Source: Clostridiales bacterium
GTDB lineage: Bacteria > Bacillota_A > Clostridia > Oscillospirales > Oscillospiraceae
Assembly (NCBI GenBank): GCA_019410105.1
Contig: DXTB01000001.1
Coordinates: forward strand, 1 to 64,000
Length of the DNA: 64,000 nt
Reading direction: 5' to 3'
The notes below the pieces were generated by a model, which saw nothing but the letters and a program-made list of their open reading frames with translations, ran no database searches and was not told the origin of the DNA. A program made the position numbers and the translations under genes. How positions within the stretch are numbered: the stretch's first letter is position 1; each line of letters begins with the position of its first letter. Positions 8,401 through 16,662 of the stretch are shown here, in pieces.

Positions 8401-9579
8401 ATGAAACGACTTTTTACAATTCTGCTGGCTGTCCTCTCCCTGTTGAGCCTGACTGCCTGCGGCGGCTCCCCCACAGAGGAGACTTCCCAGGAACCCTTAG
8501 TGGACATTCAGCCCCAGGAGCCGGAGGCGCCCCCGGAACCCACGCCGGAGGAACTGGCCGCCCAGGAGGTGGAGGACCTGCTTGCCTCCCTGACCCTGGA
8601 GGAAAAGGTCGGCCAGCTGTTCTTTGTCCGGGTACCCGACACAGACGCGGTCTCCGACGTGAGCACCTATCATCTGGGCGGCTACATCCTCTTCGGCCGG
8701 GATACGGCGGACAAAACTGCCGATGCTTTGATCCAGACCATTCAGAGCTATCAGGACGCCGCGGCTGTGGACACCGGAATCCCGCTGCTGATCGGCGTGG
8801 ACGAGGAGGGCGGCACGGTGGTGCGGGTCAGCTCCAATCCCCATCTGCGGGCCTCCAAGTTCCCCTCTCCTCAGAAAGCTTATGCCTCCGGCGGCATGGA
8901 GGCCGTGCTGGCAGATACCCGAGAGAAGGACCTCCTTCTCTCCGCCCTGGGCTTCAACGTGAACCTGTCCCCGGTGGCAGATGTGTCCACCAACCCCGCC
9001 GACTTTATGTATGACCGCACCTTCGGCCAGGATGCGGCCGCCACAGCGGACTATGTGGCCCAGGTGGTCTCGCAGATGGCGGAAGACGGTATGGGCAGCG
9101 TCCTCAAGCACTTCCCCGGCTATGGGAACAATGTGGATACCCACACCGGTATCGCCGTGGACCAGCGGCCGCTGGAGTCCTTCACGTCCTCCGACTTCCT
9201 CCCCTTCCAGGCGGGTATGGAGAGCGGCGGCGGAAAGACCGCTGTGCTGGTCTCCCACAATATCATGACTGCTGTGGATGGAGATCTCCCCGCCTCCCTG
9301 TCCCCGAAGGTCCACGGCCTGCTGCGGACGGACCTGGGCTTTGACGGCGTGGTGATGACCGATGATCTGGCCATGGAGGCAGTTGCAGCGTACAGCGCCG
9401 ACGGGGCCGTGGCGGTGATGGCCCTGGAGGCGGGAAACGATCTCGTCATCACCACCGACTACCGCACCCAGATCCCCAAGGTCCTGGAGGCGCTGGAAAG
9501 CGGCGCCCTGTCCGAGGAGACCATCGACACCGCCTGCCGCCGGGTGCTGACCTGGAAGCAGAATCTGGGGCTGCTGTAA
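8401..9579 (+). CDS. Glycoside hydrolase family 3 lipoprotein (beta-N-acetylhexosaminidase-like)
   Basis: A GH3 enzyme of the NagZ type, expected to remove terminal N-acetylglucosamine from cell-wall fragments or glycans at the outer membrane face. The 392-residue product has a lipoprotein signal ending in LSLTAC (Cys20), a proline/glutamate-rich tether (about 25-60) and the (beta/alpha)8 domain: GGYILFGRD, GVDEEGGTVVR, KHFPGYGNNVDTHTG (catalytic acid/base His in the DTH part) and the nucleophile Asp in VVMTDDLAMEA. The classical KHFPGHG is KHFPGYG here. AGGAG lies 5 bases before the ATG. Substrate is inferred from the family. Confidence 0.85.
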   Translation: MKRLFTILLAVLSLLSLTACGGSPTEETSQEPLVDIQPQEPEAPPEPTPEELAAQEVEDLLASLTLEEKVGQLFFVRVPDTDAVSDVSTYHLGGYILFGRDTADKTADALIQTIQSYQDAAAVDTGIPLLIGVDEEGGTVVRVSSNPHLRASKFPSPQKAYASGGMEAVLADTREKDLLLSALGFNVNLSPVADVSTNPADFMYDRTFGQDAAATADYVAQVVSQMAEDGMGSVLKHFPGYGNNVDTHTGIAVDQRPLESFTSSDFLPFQAGMESGGGKTAVLVSHNIMTAVDGDLPASLSPKVHGLLRTDLGFDGVVMTDDLAMEAVAAYSADGAVAVMALEAGNDLVITTDYRTQIPKVLEALESGALSEETIDTACRRVLTWKQNLGLL

Positions 9580-9622
9580 CATACCTCCCGGTCCCATCCC
9601 CTGACGAAAGGAAGTTTTCCAC

Positions 9623-10795
9623 ATGGAAACGGAAAAACTCTATTACCAAGATCCCTACCTCACCGCCTTCACCGCCCGGGTGCTCTCCTGTGAAAAATCC
9701 AAATCTGGCTGGGCCGTAGTGCTGGACCGCACCGCCTTCTACCCGGAGGGGGGCGGACAGCCGGAGGACCACGGCACTCTGGGCGCAGTCCAGGTCACGG
9801 ATGTCCATGAAACAAAGGGCGTGATTTTCCACACCTGTGACGGCCCTGTGGAGATCGGCACCCAAGTGGCGGGGGCCGTTGACTGGCCCCGCCGGTTCGA
9901 CCACATGCAGCAGCACTCCGGGGAGCACATTCTCTCCGGCCTGCTGTGCTCGCTGTACCACTGTGACAACGTGGGTTTCCACCTGGGGGCCGACACGGTG
10001 ACCATCGACTACAATGCCGAGCTGACCTGGGAACAGGTCATGGCCGCGGAAAAGGCCGCCAATGAGGTGATCTGGCAGGACACTCCGGTGGACATCACCT
10101 TCCCCGCGCCGGATGCGCTGGCCCGTCTGAACTACCGCAGCAAGAAAGCGCTTACCGGCCAGGTGCGGATCGTGGCCTTCCCCGGGGCGGACTGCTGCGC
10201 CTGCTGCGGCACCCACGTGCGCCGGGCCGGTGAGGTGGGGATTATCAAGATCCTCTCCTGCCAAAAGTTTCGGGAGGGGGTGCGGCTGGAGATTCTCTGC
10301 GGATCGCGGGCTTACCGGTATCTCTCCCAGGTATACGACCAGGACCGCGCCGTGGCCCAGTTGCTGTCTGTAAAACCCCAGGACACCCTGGCCGCCGCAG
10401 AACGGCAGGCGGAGGAGCTGGCCGCCGCCAAGCAGCGGATGACGGAGCTGGAGGATCAGCTCTTCTCCCTCCGGGCCCAGGCCCTGACAGACCGGGGAGA
10501 TCTGCTGCTTTTGGAGCCCCCCACGCGGCCGGACGGAGCCAGAAAGCTGGCAGACGCAGCCGCAAAGGCCTCCGGCGGTCTGGCGGCGGTGTTCGCGGGA
10601 GCGGAGTCCTCCTACGTCTATGCCCTTGTCCAGGCCGATGGGGCGGACATCTCTCCCCTGGTGAAGCGGCTGAACGCCGCTCTTTCCGGCCGGGGTGGCG
10701 GGCGGAACGGCTTTGCCCAAGGCAGCGTGCAGGCGGACCGGACCGCCATCTGTGACTTTTTCCGCAAGGAGGGGATTGAATGTCCTACGTGCTGA
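9623..10795 (+). CDS. alaX: Alanyl-tRNA editing protein, AlaX-L type with DHHA1 domain
   Basis: Free-standing relative of the AlaRS editing domain that hydrolyses mischarged Ser- or Gly-tRNA-Ala. The 390-residue protein has the glycine motif FYPEGGGQPEDHG (39-51), zinc ligands in HMQQHSGEH (94-102) and CCACCGTHV near 190, a coiled-coil linker (about 250-290) and a C-terminal DHHA1 domain ending GRGGGRNGFAQGSV, which is glycine-rich as in AlaRS. No aminoacylation domain is present. The ORF overlaps the next gene by 16 bp. It forms an apparent operon with a DUF6881-like gene and msrA. Confidence 0.9.
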   Translation: METEKLYYQDPYLTAFTARVLSCEKSKSGWAVVLDRTAFYPEGGGQPEDHGTLGAVQVTDVHETKGVIFHTCDGPVEIGTQVAGAVDWPRRFDHMQQHSGEHILSGLLCSLYHCDNVGFHLGADTVTIDYNAELTWEQVMAAEKAANEVIWQDTPVDITFPAPDALARLNYRSKKALTGQVRIVAFPGADCCACCGTHVRRAGEVGIIKILSCQKFREGVRLEILCGSRAYRYLSQVYDQDRAVAQLLSVKPQDTLAAAERQAEELAAAKQRMTELEDQLFSLRAQALTDRGDLLLLEPPTRPDGARKLADAAAKASGGLAAVFAGAESSYVYALVQADGADISPLVKRLNAALSGRGGGRNGFAQGSVQADRTAICDFFRKEGIECPTC

Positions 10796-11085
10796 TCGAA
10801 CAGAATCTTGAGGAAGAGGACGAGCCCCGGTTCATCTACGCGGAACTGGACAGCGGGCGCCGGGAGGTCCGGCGGGTGGAATTCTACCCCAATGGCCTCT
10901 GCTTTGCCTACGGCGGCGACTACGGCCGGGAGGAGGCTCTCTCCCCTGCCCCCTACCCGGAGGACCTGCGGACGCTGAACCGCCCCGGGGAGGTCACCGC
11001 CCGCGCCATCACTCCGGCCGCGTTTTGGGAGATCTGGGGACAGGCCCAGGAGCGGCCGGACGGCTTTATGGGGATGTTTGCCTGA
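10780..11085 (+). CDS. Small DUF6881-like protein, 101 aa
   Basis: A 101-residue protein with PRFIYAELDSGRREVRRVEFY and a C-terminal ITPAAFWEIW segment, which resembles the small DUF6881 family (YSELDEDRYEVRKVE-like core followed by an ITKEEFEAIW-like end). Function unknown. It starts inside the last codons of alaX and its TGA overlaps the msrA ATG, so translation of the three genes is probably coupled. The family call comes from remembered motif similarity and is moderate. Confidence 0.65.
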   Translation: MSYVLIEQNLEEEDEPRFIYAELDSGRREVRRVEFYPNGLCFAYGGDYGREEALSPAPYPEDLRTLNRPGEVTARAITPAAFWEIWGQAQERPDGFMGMFA

Positions 11086-11663
11086 TGAGAAGAAGCATTT
11101 GTTTTGCCGGGGGCTGCTTCTGGGGCATGGAGGCCCTGTATCGCCGCCTGCCCGGCGTACTGGATGTCACCGCCGGCTATGCCAACGGAGACACGGCAGA
11201 TCACGCCAACTATGACGATGTCTGCACCGGCCGCACCGGCTTCCGGGAGGCGGTGCAAGTGGCGTATGAAGACGGGACTGTCTCCCTGCCCCACCTGCTC
11301 TTTGTCTTTTTTGCCGCCATCGACCCGGAGACTCCCAACCGTCAGGGACCGGACGTGGGCAGCCAGTACCAGACCGGCGTATACTGGATGGACCCGGCGG
11401 ACGAGGGCATCATCCGCTCCATCGCTGTCCTGGAGGCCGCGGCCGTTCCCTTCTTCGCCGTGGAGCTGAAGGCCCTGGCGTGTTTCTATCCAGCGGAAGA
11501 ATTCCATCAGCGGTATCTGGAAAAGCACCCACGGGGCTACTGCCACGTGGCCCCCTGGAAACTGGCCGCCCTGCCGGACTTCCCCTTTTCCACAAAGACC
11601 TATACCCGTCCCGCAAAAGAGCTGCTGCAGACCTGGAAAGAAGCCGGAGAAGTGTCTTTCTGA
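11085..11663 (+). CDS. msrA: Peptide methionine-S-sulfoxide reductase
   Basis: Reduces the S-epimer of methionine sulfoxide in proteins with thioredoxin or a similar donor. The 192-residue sequence has the signature AGGCFWGME with catalytic Cys11, the GYANG and HANYDDV elements, PNRQGPDVGSQYQTGVYW and EEFHQRYLEKHP. The ATG at 11085 overlaps the preceding stop; the longer frame to 11025 is inside the neighbouring gene. Resolving cysteines of the C-terminal type are not evident, so it may be a one-Cys-type MsrA. Context with alaX suggests a protein quality or oxidative-damage theme, which is inference. Confidence 0.93.
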   Translation: MRRSICFAGGCFWGMEALYRRLPGVLDVTAGYANGDTADHANYDDVCTGRTGFREAVQVAYEDGTVSLPHLLFVFFAAIDPETPNRQGPDVGSQYQTGVYWMDPADEGIIRSIAVLEAAAVPFFAVELKALACFYPAEEFHQRYLEKHPRGYCHVAPWKLAALPDFPFSTKTYTRPAKELLQTWKEAGEVSF

Positions 11664-11715
11664 CGGGCGGGGGAAACTCTGTTTTCCACAGGCTGACCAT
11701 ATTTGTGTAAATAAA

Positions 11716-11750
11716 AGCGCCGCAGGCGGATGCCTGCGGCGCTCTCTTTG
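11716..11750. terminator. Bidirectional terminator between msrA and the sulfatase gene
   Basis: A 12-bp perfect stem AGCGCCGCAGGC/GCCTGCGGCGCT with a short loop; T-rich on the right for msrA and TTTATTTA on the minus strand for the convergent gene. Confidence 0.85.
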
Positions 11751-11762
11751 ATTCAGCTTCCG

Positions 11763-13715
11763 TCACTGGACGGGCTCGTTCATCTCTGCAGTGATATACT
11801 GTTGGCCGTACATGGCGTCGTACAGCACATCCTCCCGCAGCTGCAGCAGCTCCCGGGCCTCGTCGGAGAGAGCCGCCTCCTCCACGCCGGCGCTGGGCGT
11901 CCCCGTGCCATCCACAAAGTACAGCTCCGTGTTGGTGAGACACACCTGGCTCACCTTCTCCAGCAGCGCCCAGTACCGGGTGACCGGCTGACCGGTCAGC
12001 TCCAGCAGCTGGGGGCCGATGGCGGTGATGCTGCTATCCCGCCGGGTGCCTGCCTGCCCCTGGAGCAAGGCCGCATCATTGGCCCAGATCAGATAGTCCG
12101 TGGAATACAGGTCGCTGATCTCCTCCGGGGTCCAGCCCACCGTGTCGTTATCCGGGCAGAGGCCCAACTTTGTGTACACTGTGTCCCCGTCCGTCATGAA
12201 CAGATTGGGCCTGTGATCCCCGAAGAACACCACGATGGTAGGCTCCTCGCTCTCCCGCAGGGCGTCTGTCAGATCTCCCAGGGCCTGATCCGCCCGGGTG
12301 ATGCCCTCCAGCATGACCCGGACGATGGCCATATCCTCCTCGCCGAGGCTTTCGCTGGTGACGCCGATCTGACACTCATAGTTGAATTTCTCCGGGTCAA
12401 AGGGCTGGTGGTTCTCCATGGTGATGCCGTAGAGAAACGCCCGCTCCCCGCTGCTGTTGATGTCCTCCATCCGGTCCAGCATGGCCTGGAAGAAGTAACT
12501 GTCCCGCATGTAATACCCGCCGTAGATGCCCCCCTCCCAGGGAAAGTCCAGAGCCTGGATATCTGCGGAGAACAGAAGGTCGGAAAAGCCCAGCCTGGGA
12601 TAGGTCACCGTTCGATTATACAGGCTGTCGTTATACCCATGGAGCATCTCCGCCCGGTAGCCGCTCTTGGTATACTGCTCCGGCAGGGCGCCGAATTTCT
12701 CATAGGCGTCATCCTCCAGGAAGCAGATGTTCGTCCCAGCACCGAAGTCCAGCTCCGTAATGCCGTACAGCATGGACATCTCCAGATAGCCGGTGCCGTA
12801 GCCCAGATAGTGGCTGTGGAATGTGCCGCTGATGCCCTCGCTCTCCAGGGCATGGAAGTTCTCCAGGGGATCCCGTTCATACTGAAGGCCCGGCAGCCGG
12901 GTCAGATCGTAGAAGGACTCCGACTGGGCCACGATGATGTTGGGCTGCACCGCCGCTGCGGGGGCGTCGGCGCTGTCCTCTGTCAGGATCTCGTCGATCC
13001 GGGCCAGGACCTGCTCCATGTAGGCTTCGCTGTATCCCTCCGGGCTCTTCTTGGCCTGAAGAAAGCAGTCCCGCCAGAGACTCAGCGTCAAACCGTAGGT
13101 GTCGTGGCTGTTGGCCGCAGCCAGGCGGGTGTTCACATCCACCTGAAAAACCGCCCCCGCCGCCTGGGCTCCCTGTGTGGAAAACAGCCCAATGGTCAGG
13201 GCCAGGGCAACGGAAAAAGTGACAAAGCGGCACCGCCCGGTGAGCAGCGTCAGCCGCCGCACCAGAATCAGAATCCCCACACACATCCCCAGGGCGATCA
13301 TCGCCATCCAGAAATCCACCGGCGGGCGCAGCTCTCCCGCCACACCGGCCACCTCTCCAACCTGTGCCGCCAGGCCGAAGTCCGCCAGCACCAGTGGCGT
13401 GCCGTTGATAGCTGTCTTGAAATAGTCCACCAGGGACAGCACCAGTCCGGCAACCCCCACCAGTATAGCGGAAAGCCACAATCTACCCAGCAGCGCCCCC
13501 AGGGTGAACACCACAGCGCCGTAAAGGACGCCGGTCAGCAGCAGATAGGTGGGCCATTTCACGAACCACTCCCACACGATGGAGAGGGAACCGGTAACCA
13601 CCCACTGGACAGCCACCGCCACAGCCAGCCCCATGCAAAGGCTGCCGCCCAGAAACATGACCCAGCGCAGCCACACCGGCCCCAACGCCCGGGGCCGCTT
13701 CTGTCTCTTCAACAC
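11763..13715 (-). CDS. LtaS-type membrane sulfatase / phosphoglycerol transferase
   Basis: A 650-residue membrane enzyme of the lipoteichoic acid synthase family. Five hydrophobic segments lie in the first 190 residues, followed by an extracellular alkaline-phosphatase-fold domain: NIIVAQSESFYD (metal-binding Glu), YLGYGTGYLEMSMLYG (Thr as probable nucleophile), TMENHQPF and VVFFGDHRPN (metal-binding Asp-His). These enzymes usually move glycerol phosphate from phosphatidylglycerol to a teichoic acid or glycan; the exact acceptor is not evident. The start is GTG at 13715 or the adjacent TTG at 13712, after GAGG. Monocistronic, with a terminator after it. Confidence 0.88.
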   Translation of the reverse strand: MLKRQKRPRALGPVWLRWVMFLGGSLCMGLAVAVAVQWVVTGSLSIVWEWFVKWPTYLLLTGVLYGAVVFTLGALLGRLWLSAILVGVAGLVLSLVDYFKTAINGTPLVLADFGLAAQVGEVAGVAGELRPPVDFWMAMIALGMCVGILILVRRLTLLTGRCRFVTFSVALALTIGLFSTQGAQAAGAVFQVDVNTRLAAANSHDTYGLTLSLWRDCFLQAKKSPEGYSEAYMEQVLARIDEILTEDSADAPAAAVQPNIIVAQSESFYDLTRLPGLQYERDPLENFHALESEGISGTFHSHYLGYGTGYLEMSMLYGITELDFGAGTNICFLEDDAYEKFGALPEQYTKSGYRAEMLHGYNDSLYNRTVTYPRLGFSDLLFSADIQALDFPWEGGIYGGYYMRDSYFFQAMLDRMEDINSSGERAFLYGITMENHQPFDPEKFNYECQIGVTSESLGEEDMAIVRVMLEGITRADQALGDLTDALRESEEPTIVVFFGDHRPNLFMTDGDTVYTKLGLCPDNDTVGWTPEEISDLYSTDYLIWANDAALLQGQAGTRRDSSITAIGPQLLELTGQPVTRYWALLEKVSQVCLTNTELYFVDGTGTPSAGVEEAALSDEARELLQLREDVLYDAMYGQQYITAEMNEPVQ

Positions 13716-13737
13716 TTCTACCTCATTTCCCAGGTTA

Positions 13738-13769
13738 TAAAAAGGGCCGCGGGGATTTCCCGCGGCCCC
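13738..13769 (-). terminator. Terminator downstream of the duplicated glyS tail
   Basis: GGGCCGCGGG/CCCGCGGCCC hairpin followed on the minus strand by TTTTTAT. It lies about 11 bp beyond the distal glyS tail copy, so that copy, not the working gene end, sits next to the terminator. Confidence 0.85.
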
Positions 13770-13780
13770 GATGATCTCCG

Positions 13781-13842
13781 ATCAGTATGCCAGTTTCTCC
13801 GCCAGATAGCTCTTCAGCTGGTCGACGGGCAGCCGCACCTGC
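13781..13842 (-). repeat. Second copy of the last 62 bp of glyS
   Basis: These 62 bp match 13987-14048 (end of glyS) at 60 of 62 positions, including the TGA stop. In the glyS frame the two differences are CCT/CCC (Pro, synonymous) and ATC/GTC (Ile to Val). The copies are 206 bp apart. The copy encodes [18 protein letters not shown] and is followed by the likely original terminator, which suggests that it is the original gene end and that the tail now attached to glyS came in with the spacer. Confidence 0.9.
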
Positions 13843-13986
13843 CCTCCCGCAAAAGCACTGCTTTTGCGGGACCCCTGTCCCATCTCATTCCTCGGACGGA
13901 ATGAATCCGCCCTCCGGCGAGATTTTGCCTCCGGCAAAATGCTCGGACGCCGTGCCGCGGCGTTCTGGAGCAGGATCGACACAGGC
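13843..13986 (-). repeat. Hairpin-rich 144-bp spacer between the two glyS tails
   Basis: Contains at least three short perfect hairpins: CCCGCAAAAGC/GCTTTTGCGGG (13846-13870, loop ACT), TCATTCC/GGAATGA (13885-13904) and ATTTTGCC/GGCAAAAT (13922-13940), plus CGCCG/CGGCG (13949-13962). On the glyS strand the last hairpin is preceded by GGGGTCCC, a motif also present in the rnhA and nadE spacers. No open frame of note. Probably a small non-coding insertion element. Confidence 0.7.
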
Positions 13987-13987
13987 A

Positions 13988-15403
13988 TCAGTATGCCAGT
14001 TTCTCCGCCAGATAGCTCTTCAGCTGGTCGATAGGCAGCCGCACCTGCTCCATGGTGTCCCGGTCCCGGACGGTAACGCAGTTGTCGCCAGCCTTATCCG
14101 CGTCGCCCACGGTGTCGAAGTCCACCGTGATGCAGTAGGGCGTGCCGATCTCGTCCTCCCGGCGGTACCGCTTGCCGATGGAACCGGTGTCGTCAAAGTC
14201 CACCATCCAGTCCTTGCTGAGCTCCGCCTGGATCTCCCGGGCCTTTTCGGAGAGCTTCTTAGAAAGGGGCAGCACCGCGCACTTAAAAGGTGCGATGGCC
14301 GGATGGAACCGCATGACGGTGCGGACGTCGTTCTTTTCTGCATCCACCACCTCTTCATCGTAGGCTTCCACCAGCAGGGCCAGGGTCATCCGGTCCGCGC
14401 CCAGGGAGGGCTCCACCACATAGGGGATATAGTGCTCGTTCTTCTCCTGATCGAAATAGGTCAGATCCTGGCCGGAGTGCTCCTGATGCTGGGTCAGGTC
14501 GTAGTTGGTCCGGTCCGCCACACCCCACAGTTCCCCCCAGCCGAAGGGGAACAGATACTCAAAGTCCGTAGTGGCCTTGGAGTAGAAACTCAGCTCCTCG
14601 GGCTCGTGATCCCGCAGCCGCAGATTCTCCTCCTTGATGTTCAGGCCCTTCAGCCAGTCGTGGCAGTACGTCCGCCAATACTGGAACCACTCCAGATCCG
14701 TGTCCGGCTTGCAGAAGAACTCCAGCTCCATCTGCTCGAACTCCCGGATGCGGAAAATGAAGTTACCCGGGGTGATCTCGTTGCGGAAGGACTTGCCGAT
14801 CTGGCACACGCCGAAGGGCAACTTCCGGCGGGTGGTCCGCTGGATGGCGGGAAAGTTGACAAAAATGCCCTGGGCGGTCTCCGGCCGCAGGTACACCTCG
14901 TTGGCGGTGTCCTCCGTGACGCCCTGGTGGGTCTTGAACATCAGGTTGAATTTGCGGATGTCGGTGAAGTCACTCTTGCCGCAACCGGGGCAGGGCACCT
15001 GGTTGTCCCGGATGAATGCCACCAGCTCCTCCTGGGTCATGGCCTCCACGTTCACGTCCATGCCGTGCTCCTGCACATAGCTCTCCACCAGCTTGTCCGC
15101 CCGGTGGCGCATCTTGCAGGCCTTGCAGTCAATCAGAGGATCGTTGAAGGTGGATACGTGGCCGCTGGCCACCCACACCTGGGGATTCATCAAAATGGCG
15201 GAGTCCAGTCCCACGTTGTAGGGATTCTCCTGGACGAATTTCTTCCACCAAGCCCGCTTGACATTGTTCTTCATCTCCACGCCCAGGGGACCGTAGTCCC
15301 AGCTGTTGGCAAGGCCGCCATAGATCTCACTGCCGGGGAATACGAATCCCCGGTTCTTACACAGGGCCACGATCTTCTCCATGGTCTTCTCGGTGTTTTT
15401 CAT
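13988..15403 (-). CDS. glyS: Glycyl-tRNA synthetase, single-chain (dimeric) type
   Basis: Charges tRNA-Gly. The 471-residue protein is the homodimeric class II type found in archaea, eukaryotes and some bacteria, not the alpha2beta2 form. Recognisable parts are [22 protein letters not shown] near the N-terminus, [12 protein letters not shown], motif 2 [26 protein letters not shown], motif 3 [14 protein letters not shown] and a C-terminal anticodon-binding domain. The ATG ending at 15403 has AAAGGAG upstream; the longer frame runs into the T-box leader. The last 62 bp of the gene are repeated downstream (see 13781-13842). Confidence 0.95.
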   Translation of the reverse strand: MKNTEKTMEKIVALCKNRGFVFPGSEIYGGLANSWDYGPLGVEMKNNVKRAWWKKFVQENPYNVGLDSAILMNPQVWVASGHVSTFNDPLIDCKACKMRHRADKLVESYVQEHGMDVNVEAMTQEELVAFIRDNQVPCPGCGKSDFTDIRKFNLMFKTHQGVTEDTANEVYLRPETAQGIFVNFPAIQRTTRRKLPFGVCQIGKSFRNEITPGNFIFRIREFEQMELEFFCKPDTDLEWFQYWRTYCHDWLKGLNIKEENLRLRDHEPEELSFYSKATTDFEYLFPFGWGELWGVADRTNYDLTQHQEHSGQDLTYFDQEKNEHYIPYVVEPSLGADRMTLALLVEAYDEEVVDAEKNDVRTVMRFHPAIAPFKCAVLPLSKKLSEKAREIQAELSKDWMVDFDDTGSIGKRYRREDEIGTPYCITVDFDTVGDADKAGDNCVTVRDRDTMEQVRLPIDQLKSYLAEKLAY

Positions 15404-15674
15404 GTTCCATTCTCCTTTACGGCGGCCCGGACAGAAAAAACGCCCCGAGCCGGTTTTCGGCTCAGGGCGAACAATCAGTCCGTGGTTCCACCTGAATTCG
15501 CGCCTGGCTGACGCGCACTCTTCACCCGGTAACGGCGGGGACCGGCAGGGCATTTCCGCCCCGCGGCTCCAGGGTGCCTGTTCTTCCGCCTCCCCGCAAG
15601 GGCTCACACCAGCCGCCCTCTCTCTTTGCCGGGGTATGGGGGATACTTCTCCCTGTCACTGCCTTTTGGATATC
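15404..15674 (-). promoter_or_regulatory. T-box leader of glyS
   Basis: On the minus strand the leader contains the T-box sequence AGGTGGAACCACGG (about 15479-15492), followed by a terminator hairpin CGCCCTGAGCCG/CGGCTCGGGGCG and TTTTTT (about 15434-15468). Uncharged tRNA-Gly would relieve termination. The upstream part is GC-rich and folded; the Gly specifier codon was not assigned with certainty. The promoter at 15681-15709 drives it. Confidence 0.88.
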
Positions 15675-15680
15675 GTGAGA

Positions 15681-15709
15681 ACTGTATCACGTTTTCATCA
15701 GAATGTCAA
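15681..15709 (-). promoter_or_regulatory. Promoter of the glyS leader
   Basis: Minus strand TTGACA (15709-15704), 17-bp spacer, TACAGT (15686-15681). Confidence 0.75.
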
Positions 15710-15790
15710 GGCCGAGTCCCACAGAAGCCGCACCAGGCAGGGCACTCTCTCACCCGGACCCTGGTCTGATCCCTTATCCGAAGCGCAGAA

Positions 15791-15816
15791 AAAGGCCGCC
15801 CTATAGGGCGGCCTTT
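15791..15816 (-). terminator. Terminator of the rpmH-rnpA-yidD-yidC-jag operon
   Basis: Perfect 26-bp palindrome AAAGGCCGCCC(TATA)GGGCGGCCTTT-type hairpin just beyond the jag stop; it ends in T residues on the minus strand. Confidence 0.8.
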
Positions 15817-15822
15817 CCCAAT

Positions 15823-16647
15823 TTACTTTTTCTCCCGATCGTAGGCCACGATCACCCGGCGGTTGGGCTCCGTTCCGGTGGAGTAGGTCGTCACATTGGG
15901 CACATCCTGCAGCGCCGTATGGATCACATGCCGCTCATAGGCATTCATAGGTTCCAGTGTCACGCTGCGGCGGTACTTGGTGACCTTGGCGGCCACCTTC
16001 CGGGCCAGATGCTGAAGACTCTGCTCCCGCTTTTCCCGGTAATTCTCCGCGTCCAGCTGCACCCGCACCCGGCCGCTGCCGCTGCGGTTCACCGCATAGC
16101 TGGTCAGCTGCTGGATGGCGTCCAGAGTCTCGCCCCGGCGGCCGATCAGTGCGCCCAGATTCTTGCCCTCCAGGATCACCTTGTAGCGGCCCTTCTCCAG
16201 CAGATAGATGTGGATCTCCGCAGCACTCTCCATCTGCTCCAGCAGGCCGGAGAGGAACTTACGGATGGCCTGGGCCTTCTCGTCATCCACTTCTTCGCCC
16301 AGTGTCTGCACGGGAGCGGACTGCCGGGTCTTCTCCTCCGGGGCGGGCGCCGGCGCCTCCGCCGGCTTGCGCTCCTGTCTGGGCGGCTTTTCCGCTTTGG
16401 GGGGCTTAGGCCGCTCTTCCTGCGGCTTCTCCTTGGGGGCAGGCGCGGGGGCGAGAATCTCCTCTTCCTCCTCCGGGCCGTAGCTCACCCGGACCTTGGC
16501 CGGGCAGCTGCCCAGACCCAGGAAACCGGACTTTGCTCGCTCCAAAATCTCAACGGACACATCGTCCCGGTCCAGGCCAAGCTGCCGCAGGGCATTCTGG
16601 ATGGCCTCATCCTCGGTCTTGCCCGTTACATCAATAAACTGTCTCAT
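15823..16647 (-). CDS. jag: Jag/KhpB (EloR) RNA-binding protein
   Basis: Cytoplasmic RNA-binding regulator of cell elongation. The 274 residues show a Jag-N domain (about 1-52, with SGFLGLGSCPAKV), a long charged, proline-rich linker (about 55-120), a KH domain (about 125-200, with IGRRGETLDAIQQL) and an R3H domain (about 205-272, with RRSVTLEPMNAYERHVIHTAL). It is the last gene of the operon, 15 bp after yidC, the standard Firmicutes location. RNA targets are unknown; function follows studies of streptococcal homologues. Confidence 0.92.
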   Translation of the reverse strand: MRQFIDVTGKTEDEAIQNALRQLGLDRDDVSVEILERAKSGFLGLGSCPAKVRVSYGPEEEEEILAPAPAPKEKPQEERPKPPKAEKPPRQERKPAEAPAPAPEEKTRQSAPVQTLGEEVDDEKAQAIRKFLSGLLEQMESAAEIHIYLLEKGRYKVILEGKNLGALIGRRGETLDAIQQLTSYAVNRSGSGRVRVQLDAENYREKREQSLQHLARKVAAKVTKYRRSVTLEPMNAYERHVIHTALQDVPNVTTYSTGTEPNRRVIVAYDREKK

Positions 16648-16662
16648 GGCGTAACAAGCTCC

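Noticed and set aside
11730..13904. 724-codon plus-strand open frame
   Set aside because: Antisense to the LtaS-type sulfatase gene, which has clear motifs; low-complexity His/Gln-rich product typical of a shadow frame.
13782..13988. 68-codon ORF ending in a GlyRS-like C-terminus
   Set aside because: It runs through the spacer and then into the duplicated glyS tail; no ribosome site, so treated as a remnant, not a gene.
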